A DNA stretch of 64,000 bases, from positions 213,348,978 to 213,412,977 of the forward strand of contig NC_081828.1 of NCBI RefSeq assembly GCF_030867095.1, given 5' to 3'. This document shows, one piece after another, positions 26,001 through 38,000 of this stretch. Both the position numbers and the translations under genes were made by a program. The first letter of the stretch is position 1, and each line of letters opens with the position of its first letter. Under the pieces are notes generated by a model, which saw only the letters and a program-made list of their open reading frames with translations, did no database searches and was not told where the DNA came from. The stretch is from Alligator mississippiensis (lineage: Eukaryota > Chordata > Crocodylia > Alligatoridae).

Positions 26001-29000
26001 AGCAGCCATGAGGACCCCTGGCTCCCACCTGGGGAGCCAACATTTCATTTTTAGTAAGCTTTTTTTTTTTTTTTGGTGTTTTTTGTTTTGTTTTTTTAAT
26101 TTCACGGACGTTGCCTGATTTCAGAGACGGTGCCCAATTTTGTAGTTTCCGTGAAACTGCGAATTAGGTAGGTTCCTATTAATGGTCTAACATAACAAAC
26201 ATCTTGTCTGTTGAATAAGAAACAACCCGTTTCCATAATGCTGTGGGATCTTGATTATTTCAGTTAGCATAAAAACTTCATAAACTAAATGACCTTGTGC
26301 AATTTTAAAACTTGGGGGTTGAATCATCTTAGTGTTGGCTATGGCACTTAAGATGATTTTTCCAAATTCATTTTTTTAAGCTATGCCTCTTTTTTGGTTT
26401 AACTTGTAATCTTGTTTTGTATGGTTTTTTTTCCTCTCATAGGTATCATTCTGACAAGAGCGATGCAAATGAGAGATCAGTTGATGCAACTACGAAAAGG
26501 GACAAACCTGTGGTACGTCCTGAAGAAATCCCCCCGGTGCCTGAAAATAGATTTTTGCTGAGAAGGGACGCACCTGTTGTCAATGTAGAGCCCGAGCCGT
26601 AAGCAACAGACTAAACCTTTTTACTTTGACTCTTAACTTTTCTTAGCTTTCAGAAATGTTCTTTCTATTAATTTTTGTACTGGTCCACATAGGAGCCTCA
26701 CATGGTGATAAGAAATTTCTTAACTCTAAGACCAACTACCTTAAATATTTGTCATGTTTCTTTTGGAATTTCTACTTTGGTTTCTTTGTCAAATCCCTCT
26801 AGATTAAATCTAATTTAATACCTTTACATGCTGCTGTTTATCCTGGAGAGTCCCATCTGTGGTACAGACTTTCAGCTAAAATACAAAGGCTGCGTCCAGA
26901 TGAGCACAAATGTGCAGTGTGTGTCACACATACCAGCGTGCCCTGCGCTGCTACCTTGCAGGGTGGGGGGTTGACCCTGGGAGATCCCAGGGTCAAAAAA
27001 ACCCATGGCAGAAAAAGGCGAGGCAGCACATGTGGTGGTAGCATGCACTGCCCAAAACCAGAGCCTGGCCGACTGGAGCCACACTCTGGCTGCAGTCCAG
27101 ACCTGTGGCTGCAGCCCTAGAAGGCCCCCAGCAAGGCTGCTGGGGCCAACACAGTCACTGGCCCTGATCTCAGCCTCCCCTACCCCACCCGTGATAACCT
27201 CCCATGTGCCAGAGTGCGCCGTGACAAGGTGTTTCGCAGCTACTTGTCCCCAGGGGAACAAACAGCTGCGTTCATCTGGACGTGGCCAGAGTGTAAATAA
27301 CTTCTTATTTCAGCACAAAAACCTGAGATACGCTCTATTGTGTGTTTTATGGTTTACAGTATTTTATTACAGAGTAGTGGGAATATAAAATGAGAAGTTT
27401 ATCTTTCCAATTAATATTGGAAGAAATTTAATATGATGCATCAATCCACTGGAATTTTGTAAAGGCTCCAATCTTTTCTAAATATAGGAAGAAAATGCTT
27501 CTAAAGGACCCAGAAAAGACATTTGCACATTATCTCAAAGTAGACGTGGTAGAAATTGCGTATGCAGAGTTCCAGTGTTTTTCCCTACAGGCCTCTCTTA
27601 GTATAGTGGGTTGAATACCATGGAGTAATACACTGGTCATTTATCTATTTAACTTATTAAACCTAAGCAACATTTATGAATGTAAGTGGACAATCCCAGA
27701 TAAATTAGACACTACGCGGTCATAGCACTTCAAATCCTTTGCATGTACTTCTCAGCCTTTTAAAGTATATTCACAAAAAATACTGAGTTGTCTCATTGCT
27801 AAAATTTACTAGAATTAATAGATTATCCATTGCTGGTAATCCAGTGATGTAGTTCCTTAAACTAAGCTTTTTAAATACTGGGAAACTATTCAGTGGATTT
27901 GTAACCAAAAAAATCCTAGAAAGTTTGCAGATCTGAGGTGCGTTGTTTTCTGTAGCCAGAGGCACACAGAAAAAATGATTATGAGTAACTGCTATGTCTA
28001 GTGCCCTTTAACTCCTCAACCTGAATGCCCTGGTACGCATTCACTGCTGGGTTAATTGGGAGTTGTCTGTGGAAGTCTGAAGTAATACGTGAACTCATGC
28101 CTCTGCATCCACAGCAAGGTGCCTTAGCCACTCTGCCCTGCAGTGGACACATGGTTAGTAGATCATTTAAAATGACAGTGTCCTAAGGAAAGGGATGGAC
28201 TATTTTAGCAGAGCATTTTGAAGTGCAAGTCAGCAATGTTCCCTTAAGTTTTCAAGTTAAATTTGATCTTTCTAGCTAGGCAAAAATCACTATAGTAATA
28301 ACCTACCTTTTCGTAGGAGAACTATATATTTTTCTTGTTATTTCTTGGTGACCGCTTCTAAGTATACTGGCTTTGATATATTGTATTAATCCATTTGGTA
28401 AATATTAATGGTGTAAAAATAGAAGAAAGGTATTCATGTGTTAGGAACAAGTATGTATTGTTCTATGGCTTTTATATTAAGCCTGTTTTTCTTATTATTT
28501 TAGGAAACTTCTTGATGTTGCACCAGTATTGAGTGACCAGAAGCCCTCAGTCTCCAAATCTGGAAGAAAAATTAAAGGAAGAGGCACAATAGTATGTAGC
28601 TTCTGATATTTCCCTCCCCGTCACCTCCCCCAGGATTTTAAATTACTCAAATGGTTTGCATGAGATTTGTTTTAACCAAGGTTAAAACTTCATAATGTAC
28701 TTGCTTGGTGGGTTGAAGCATTGCTGTATTTGCAGTAAAAGAGTGCATTTATAAAACTAAGCTTTTCCCCTGAATCCCCCCCAAAAAAGTTTGCCTAAAA
28801 GATTGTTCAGGAAAAAATGTCCCTTTGGTTATTATCACTTGTCAAAATTACTTACAAATAAAATAAAGCCAGGAAGATTGATTCCCATAATTCAGGGGCG
28901 GGTAAAATAAGGCCTGTGGGTCAGATCTGGCCCACCAGGTGCTTTCATCTGGCCCCTTATGCCCACCAACTAATTGTACCCTGCCCAACCCTTCTGCCCA

Positions 29001-32000
29001 CAAGGGTGGGAACAAGGCACCCATATACGCACACCCAGCCAACATACCCTATTGCGCCTCACTCCCGTGTGGGTGGAAGGGCCCAGCCCAGCCAGCATGC
29101 ATCTTCCTGGCAGGGTTGCTGCTGCCACTGCTGCAGCCGGCAGGGAACCTGTTTGGCTTCCCCAGCATCCCACTTGCTCCGAACACCAGGTAGAGAAGCA
29201 ATGGGGGCAGAGCTGTAACTGGCAAGGAGTGTGGCCTGGGGCTGGTGACAGCACGGAGCCTCTGCTTGGGGGAGTGGCGGCACCGCAGAGCTCAGGTGGG
29301 CAGGGTGTGGGTGTGGGGACCCCTCAACACTCGCTCTCCATGGCATGTAGCCCGTGCCAGCGGGAGGCAGGAGCGCTTGGGGTGCTTGTGCCTGGCACAG
29401 ATGCTTTCGCCTGGCGGTGCGTGGCTCCAGCCAACACTGCACTTGAGGGCAAGGGGCGCAGCCCAGCCGGGCCGCCTCTATCGCTGGGGCTCTATGCTGT
29501 GCACTTGCAGGTCCTGCACTCGTGCGCCACTGGAGGGAAGCCCTGCACTCCAGAGCCTGCTGCTTTCACTTCTCCCTGCCGCGCAAATCCTGGGGCTGCT
29601 CCCAAAGTGGAGGGGAGCCCCAGCCCCTGCTTCCCTATAGAGTCATGGGACCTACATGGCAGGGGGTGGGGAAGGCAGTGGGCTCCAGCACATGAGTGCA
29701 GGAACTGTATGTGTACAATGCGCAGCCCTGGCGATAGAGGCGGCCTGGCCAAGCTGCTCTCCTCGCCACGTTATGCAGTGCTGGCCAGGGCCGCGTGCCA
29801 CCAGGCGCCAGTGCCTGTGCTGGGCACAAGTACCCTGAGCGCCCCTGTCTGCTGCTGTTGCTGCTGGCGGGGGCTATACAGCATCGGGGGACTGTGTAGG
29901 AGGGGTCCCCACACTCCCTTAAAAACCACAAATGATGCACACCCACACCCTGCCCCCACAACCCCCCACATATACACCCCCCACACAATATACAAGACTG
30001 CTAAGACTTTATTTTAAATTATTATGCAACCACCTCTAGATACAGTACTCTAGCACAAATCATGACAACATTTTTTTTGTAAAATTAAAATGAAATATAG
30101 TAGGTGTTTGACTGTTAGTGTATGATATATTTTTTTCTGGTTCTAAGATGGCAACTCCCCTTCCAAAAGGAGTATTTCTGGGGGGGCAAGGGGGTGGACT
30201 TCTGGTAGCAAAGATCTGGAGTTAGGGGCAGGACTTCTGCTCTCAAGATGGTGACCAAGGGGCAGGGGCTACCCATGTGGCCCTCAACAGCTCACCAAAA
30301 TTTGTTAAGTGGCCCTCTGGCTGAAATAATTGCCTACCCCTGCTGTAATTGCTACTGGGCCCCAGTGTTTGAACTAGAAACGATGACAGTAGCTACTATC
30401 CTCTTCCAGTTATTGGAGTTCCCTGTAACAGCCTCCTTTGAAACCTCAGTGTTGTAAGATGCTGTTATAAAGAGAGATGATGTACAGCAGTGACTGGCAG
30501 TTTTTTGAGGCTGTGGGTCAGCTTTGACCCAGTTCAGGTCAGGGAGTGAGCACTGGGAGTGAGCACTAGGACCCAGCCACCGCTGCTTCTTTCCTCCTCA
30601 CTAGTGTGGGGAAAGTACCTCTTGCTGCTGCTTATCTTTGCCCCAGGTTGCAGAAAACACCTGCTACAGGGTTCTTGGGCGCATTATTATTGGGGTTTTT
30701 TTTATGGGTTTGGATAGACAAGATGACGCATGTAAATGAAGATCAGTTAATCTGCACAGGTCTCATCTCAGGTGCACAGAGCCAGTGCAGTGAGTAAAGG
30801 AGCTATGGATTATGCGTAGTATTGTGTTTTAATGCATGGTCAGTGTTTTGTAGCCATACTTCACGTCTGATTTGGATGTGGGTGTTGAAATTATAGCAGT
30901 GTTCAACAAAGAACTACAAATTCGTGTGGGGTTTTAAAAATAGGCAAGCGACTTATGCAGCTGAAGTATTTAGCTCAAGCGGTCTGTAAGTACCTACATG
31001 GCAAAGATTTCTACATTAATTGCCCTTTTTCAGTACAGGCATGTTAGCATCGTGACTCGAGCTAAATCAGTGATGTTTAAGATCTGTCTTTGATGTAGTA
31101 TTCTGGTATCTATTTACAGGCACTCTGAACATCTCCCCATCTTACACACATTCCATTTGTTGTTTCCCTAAGCACATGGAGGGACTGAGGAATCATTTGC
31201 ACAGGGCAATGATACTGAGGCTGCTCCTCCTCAAAAGTTTGTTGCAAGTTTATTTAGGCAGTGAAAGAGAGGCTATTAGTGAGCATCAACCTTCTTGTCA
31301 ATTGCTCTCTTAATGTCTCAGTGATGCAAGGTTTCAGCCCCAGCTCCTGTTTCACATCTACCAAAGACCCTATTCATCCACCATCGCATTGGTATCAGCA
31401 TCCTCTAGGTTCAGAAGATTTCACATTCCAAGGATGAGCCAAGATGGAAATTGCTATCCCTGATGCCTAACAGGCTGGGACATGATCAGACTTGCAACTT
31501 GTCTCTGTCTCGAGAAGAACCAAACTTCTGAACAGGTTCCCTGCTGCTTTGGTACCAGGCTCCAAGACAGCACATGCTTGAAATCGGACACTGCTTTTTT
31601 CTCTGTGAATCCAAGTGCTCCAAGTTGTGGTGCCTTCCACCCTGGTACCAGTTATCTTCTTAATACTGACTCAGTATCTAAGCAATAAACTGTTGATTGA
31701 GCTACCTGTGCACCTGATTTTTCCTGAAAAATTAAGAGCCTATAAATACCAGTTCTGGAGTCTTTCAGGAGTATCCCCATTGTCCTACCCAACTCAGAAC
31801 AGGTGTTGGCTGTTGTATCCAGAACCATCTTTGATGCATTTTGCAGTTTGGGTGCTTTCCTGTTGGCATCCACCAAAAGTCGTTTAGCTGAGGTGCAGAT
31901 CACTGTGCTCCAAAGTGGGAAGCTTTCAGTAAAACGGACTAAAGCTAAATGGAAGAGGTTTTCTATTGGGGCATTTTATTTCCAGTTTCCATTTAACATC

Positions 32001-35000
32001 ACGAGTTTCAACACTATAGATTATTTGCTAGCCCTAAAACAAACTGGGTTTTCTATTAATTACATAATGATCTGTTCTTAGCAGCAGTATCAGCATATTG
32101 ACTTTCTATCCATGACTACCATCCCCACCTCTTCCCCTGTGTTGAAGAGCCCCACTCTCTCACAGGAACTCAATATAATATTTAAAGGGTTGTTGGGTCC
32201 ACATCCTTAAACACTTACCAACCTGCTTTATATACCAGTGGTATATTAAAAAGGCAATCTTCATACAGCTGCTACATTGCTTCAAAGGATAGACTCCTGC
32301 TGACAAGTTCTGTTTGTACTCTGTATTTTATGTTTAGGTTCACTCTTAGATCTCATCCCAAATGTCTTATTTCTGAGTTCCATATAAATCAATCCATTCA
32401 TCTCCCAATTTTCAACTCGGGGTAGTGGGGGAGTCTTTAATGTCATACTTGTTAAAAAGTCAGGTCCCCTTTAATGCTGACAGGACAAAAAGGGAATGTA
32501 GAATGGCGTTTCTTTCCTTGCCTGTATTATTGAGACCTCCTGGATGATTTTCACGTTGGTTTTCTGCGACAGGATAATTGTTGTGTACTGTCTGCCTTTA
32601 TTTTAATTCTGCTGTTTGTTCTTCAAGCGATACCACACCCCACCTCGATCGCGCTCCTGTTCTGAGTCTGACAATGATGAGAGCAGTGAAACCCCTCCTC
32701 ATTGGAAAGAAGAAATGCAAAGATTAAGAACATACAGAGAACCCAGCGGAGAGAAATGGAGTAAAGGAGACAAGTAAGATCTTTGCTACAAGTTTCAAAA
32801 GTCTCTTGTGCCAGAACTGTAATAGCCTTTCCAAACTTAGCTTACATTCATTTTCTTTGCAGCTTCAGTGATTGAGTAGTTCATCTGGAAGGATGTCTTC
32901 TGTGGGCATGCTTAGTTCAGGATCACAAGACCATATTTACTTGCATACCACACACCTTTTTTCCCCCAAAAATCAGCTGCTGGAAAGCAGCTGCTGGTGC
33001 ATGTGTTAAGTGATGAAATACAGCCCTGGGGCACCCTCGTACTGCTAGTGGAGAGTCAGTAAGAGCATCTGCAGTAGGAGCATCTACTTTGCGGGGGAAA
33101 AAGGAAGGGGTGACCCTGCACATGGTGGATGGGGCAGTGCAGTAACCATGTGGGACCAACAGCTAGGGAGCTCTTGGGAAGGAATACAGATAAACACGGC
33201 AAGTCTAATATTAGGGCCAGAACAAGATTTAATAATCACATTTAAAAAAAAATTGCTCAAGTATTTTTACAGTTTATAAGTGTTTCTCAGAAGCAGCTCT
33301 CTCAAGAAGTTCTGGTAACTTACTAACGGTAATACGAACTTTATACCATGTTCTGACGGTCTAATAATCTCGTTCCGTGTTCTGCATTTAAGTATCTGGT
33401 TCCTGAATAATAATAATAATAAGAAGAAGAAAAGTTGTATTAGTCAGGGACTAAAATTGTATTTGTTTTGTTCCATCCTGTTAATATATTTTTAAGATTG
33501 TTTGCTAAAGAAACATAAATAAACCCTAACTTTGTTTGGACCTTTTTTTTTTTTTAAGGTTGAGTGATCCTTGTACAAGCAGATGGGATGAAAGAAGCAT
33601 GTCCCAGAGATCAAGATCTTGGTCGCATAATGGCTATTCTGATCTTAGTACTGTAAGATATACCAACTATCACAAAAAGCACCGAAAAGAGAAAAAGAAG
33701 GCAAAACACAAAAAGAAGTCCAAGAAGCAAAAACATTTCAGGAAACATAAACAAACTAAAAAAAAGAAACCTTCACTCTCATCGGAGGTAGAATCCTCTC
33801 GTTCTTCCACCAGGAAGGCGAAGTTGTCTTGTGATAAAGAGAGGAAGTCACGTTCTTCCTCATCTTCTAGACACTCATCTAGAAGAGACTGGTCTAAATC
33901 TGACAAAGACGATCAGAGTTCATCAACTTTATCAAGCAGAGATTCCCGATCATACTACAGGTCCAGGTCCAGGTCCAGGTCTAGGTCTAGATCCAGATCC
34001 AGATCCAGATCATATTCCCGAAGAAGTTCTAGGTCAAGAACAGCATCTAAATCATCGCGGTCTCGAAGCAGATCAAGATCTAGCTCTAACTCGAGGCACC
34101 AGAAGACTGTCCCCAGTTCATCACGGAATACTGGAGCACGGTTAAATGAAAATAAGCCAAACAAGACTGAACCTGTAAGAGCAGCAATACCACAGAGTGA
34201 TAAAGTTGTAGTACCCCCAGTTGTAACTGAAAGCCTTCCAGTTATACCCTTAAGTGACAGTCCTCCACCTTCCAGATGGAAACCTGGACAGAAGCCCTGG
34301 AAGCCATCTTATGAGCGAATTCAGGAAATGAAAGCTAAAACAACCCATTTAATGCCTGCACAAAGTAGTTACAATTTAGTAAATATTAAGGAAGCTAATA
34401 CTACTTCCTCCTACCATAAGCAACGCAAGAGTTCAGAGAGCGAGCGAAGTGGCTATTCAAAGTATCGTAGTGACAGAAGTTCAGATAGTTGGCCAAGATC
34501 AAGGAGCAGATCTTCTCGAAGTAGATCCTACTCTAGATCATATACAAGATCGAGAAGTCCATCTAGTTCAAGAACAAGATCTCGGTCAACTGGCAGATCC
34601 CAGTCAATAAATAAATATCGCAGTGACCAGTCAGGCTACAGCGGGTCTTCCTCATATTACTCCCTTAGTGATGAAGATCGAGGCAGAAGCAAAAGAAAAT
34701 CTGAGTCAAGTGAACAAAACTTCCAATCGCTTAAGAAAAGGCAGAAAAGTAGCTCTGAAAGTACTCTTCCTTACAAAAGCTCTAAAGACTATGACGAGTC
34801 GTCTCAAGGGCGAAAAGGAAGTGCGAGTAGGTCATCTTCAGACTTTTCTACAGACAGCGAGCATTCTGGTAGAGTCCAGACGGCCCAAGAAAAAGAAGGC
34901 CATTTTCAGTCAGAAGGGGAGAATCCAAAACGGGATAAGAATAATCTGACTTCCGACAGAGCTGAGGAAAAAGCGAAGAGTGACTGGGATAGTGCCCGTT

Positions 35001-38000
35001 CTAAAACAAAAACCTTCAAGGAGAGATCTTCAGAGCGGCCTAGAAGTGGTGCCAAGACCAGAAGAAAATCCTATTCAGGCAGCAAGTGGGACTCCGAATC
35101 AAATTCAGAAAGAGATGAAACTCGAAATGGTCGAGATGAGTCTAGGCCTTCATCTAGCAAAGAGGAAGGTGAGGCTTCCTCGGGATCTGATACGGAAGTT
35201 GGTCCTGTCAAAAGCAGGGTGAAAACGAAAGCAAATTCTTCAGAAGGGTTCCTGGATTCGGATCGTACTTGGAAGACAAGCAAACGGCAGTCCTCCTCTT
35301 CAGAGTCAGAGAGTTCCCACTCTAGTTCAGCAAATATTAGAGGAAAGACCAAAAAACATAAGCATGCATCCAAAAAAACTCTGAAGAAGTCACATTCCAG
35401 AAAAGCCAAAGAAAAATCAAAGGGGAAAAAAGAAAAGAAGCGTAAGGTTCAAAAACAAAAGGAAGCGTTTCACTGGCAGCCGCCACTGGAGTTCGGTGAG
35501 GAGGAAGAGGAGGATGCGAATGAGCAGCCAGTTACCAGGGATGAAAAGGAAAAGCAAGTTGCCAAGGACATTACAGAAAAGAATCAACAAACTTGTGAAA
35601 ACAGTGACCTGTGCCAAGATAAAAATGAAAAGGATGAAAAGTCTTGTGGAGCTGAAAACCTCGCAAGTAAAAATGTTGCTTGCAGCTCATCACCGGACCA
35701 TAGTTACTTTAGTAAAGAAGACGGTGAAAAGAGCACTTCAGCTGCAACCTCAAATCCAGAGATAAATGCGACGGCTCCAAACGGCAATCTTAAAAACGCC
35801 GAAGTAAGTAACCAGAATGGGTCGGAAGATGTCTTACAAACAGATGACAACATGGAGATTTGTACTCCAGATCGTAACTCTCCTGGGAAGGTAGTTGTGA
35901 ACATCTTGTCTCCCGTCAACCTGAATGCTAAGCCTCAGACTTCGGATACTAGTGTGAGCAAAGATTTACAAACTGAGAGCCCGGAACTGAGCACTGCCAA
36001 ACAGGGAAACGTTAGGGAATTGATCAACATGAAAGAAAAAAGAGAAATAGGAAAACAAGATAGTAACTCTGTCACTATGCCCATTGCTGTGGAAAATGCC
36101 GTGAAAACCGAAATAGGTGAAAGCACACAAAGCAGTATGATAGATAACAAATGGAAACCTCTGCAAGGTGTAAGCAATCTACAGTCCGCTACTAATAATA
36201 GTGCTGTAGAAGTTAAAAGCACTGCTTCGGCACCTGAGTCTAAACCGCAAGGCTTAAGAATAGAAATAAAAAGTAAAAATAAAATCCGGCCTGGATCTCT
36301 GTTTGATGAAGTTAGAAAAACAGCACGACTAAATCGAAGGCCAAGAAACCAAGAAAGCTCAAGCGAAGAACAGTCTCCAAGTAGAGATGACAACAGCCAG
36401 TCCAGGAGCCTGAGTAGGTCACGAAGTAAATCTGAATCTAAATCCAGACATAGAACAAGATCTCTATCCTACAGTCATTCACGAAGTCGATCACGGAGTT
36501 CCACTTCCTCTTATAGGTAATACATTTGCTGTGCAATTTTTTTTGGTAAATTGCCATTCTATTTTAAAAGATACAAAAGAAACATTTAAGATAAAGTTTC
36601 TTGTGGTTTGTGATTTTTTTTTTTTTTTTTCTCTTCATAGTTGCATGCTAGTAGAAATTAAATTTCTCTTAACTGGCTTTTATGGAATAAAACAGATTTG
36701 CAAAATCAATCTTCATGGTAATTCCTATTTTTGTATGTCTCCCTTTTAGTTTACACATTACTAAATCCTTTTTTAAATTGTTATTTAATTTTAGGTCCCG
36801 AAGCTATACAAGAAGTCGAAGCAGGGGATGGTACAGTAGGGATCGGTCAAGAAGTCGGAGTAGCTCGTACCACAGTTACAAGAGTCGGAGGTAAGTTTCT
36901 GTGATGAAAATGGTGCCCAGAAGTGCATGTTACCACAAATTGTAGTAAATGAGGCATAGTAAATCAAAGTAGCTTAATGTTGGAGCCAAGGTTGAGATGC
37001 ATCAATGCAACTGCATTTTCTGTGCACTCTACTTGAAATGTCTGTGGTGTGTAAGAATAGAAATAAACTTCAAGACTGCATATTCTTGGAGAATGTAAAA
37101 TATGTCAGGCAGCTTCAACTAAAAACACCAAGCAAATCATATTTTTTCCCCAATTCAGCATTTATTCCAATTTAATGATTAAAACGTCTTTCCTGTTTCA
37201 TTCTGACAGTCGAACCTATAGTAGAAGTCGATCCAGAAGCAGTTCATATGATCGTCACAGTCGATCCAGGTAGGGATTATGGTCCTACAACTAATACAGA
37301 TGGCAAACTCTTCTTACTAGGTGCATCTACACATGCAATTAGGGCAATGCAATGAATGTGGACACAGTTCTGTCAGCTGCTGTTGGGTTCAGTGTTTACA
37401 CATGCTTCCAGGACCACAGCACGTTCAGCCAGGGTGGAGCAGCCCTGGGCTGGCAGGCGGCCCAGAGGGTCAGCCCTGGGCTCAGGTGGCGGCATCAGGC
37501 AACAGAGGGTCTGGCTGGGGCACAAGAGTGCTATAGTGCAGGGCTAGCTGGCAGGCAGCACCCGTACTGTAGTGCCCTTATGCCCCAGCCAGTCCATCAC
37601 AGTCTACACGTGCATTTGAGCACACATAATTACTCTGCAATAGGATAGTACTTCCCCAATAGCCCATGTGTAGACTGTGACACTTTACTGGAAAGCTAAT
37701 TAATCAGTTCTGCTGTAAAGAACACATGTAGGTACACCCACAGTGAGCAAATGTATTAAGACAGTGCCTTTTCAATTTATAACCTATGTGATATTTTTTT
37801 AAGTAGTCAAGTAAGAGAATTTGACTGCCTGAAATTTAATCATATTTTTTAAAAGATAAAAAAATAAAGGCACCCAAATATTACGGTAAAAAAAACATAG
37901 TATTAGAACCTGAATAGAATTAGACGCCCTTTGTGTACTGCTTCCTGAGTCTGTCGGTTTGTTTTTAACCTTCTCCTACTCCCCCATTTTTTCTTTATTT

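Larger units (their letters stand above)
24297..26442 (+). other. NKTR: NKTR intron 7 in window
   Basis: 2.1-kb intron with a GTGACT donor. It is largely repeat: a foldback GC-rich element at about 24503-25325, a short hAT-like piece at 25483-25658 and a TIR-bounded element at about 25752-26182. Confidence 0.75.

Noticed and set aside
28040-28140. tRNA-like stretch
   Set aside because: No A/B box pair at correct spacing and no cloverleaf could be drawn.
28974-30017. 347-residue + strand open frame
   Set aside because: It lies inside a GC-rich hAT-like element with an inverted core, has low-complexity composition and no family resemblance, and overlaps open frames on the other strand.
31480-32080. 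Possible gag-like retroelement remnant, minus strand near 31652-31903
   Set aside because: A faint pattern reminiscent of gypsy-type gag was seen, but no diagnostic motif, LTR or protease/RT neighbour. Not enough to annotate.
32923-33159. Small minus-strand open frame in intron 10
   Set aside because: No homology recognised, no splice or start context; a chance frame.
33536-33558. Start Met at 33536 for a 994-residue open frame (MDLFFF...)
   Set aside because: It lies in the polypyrimidine tract of the acceptor. The splice phase of the preceding exon and the homology start at 33559.
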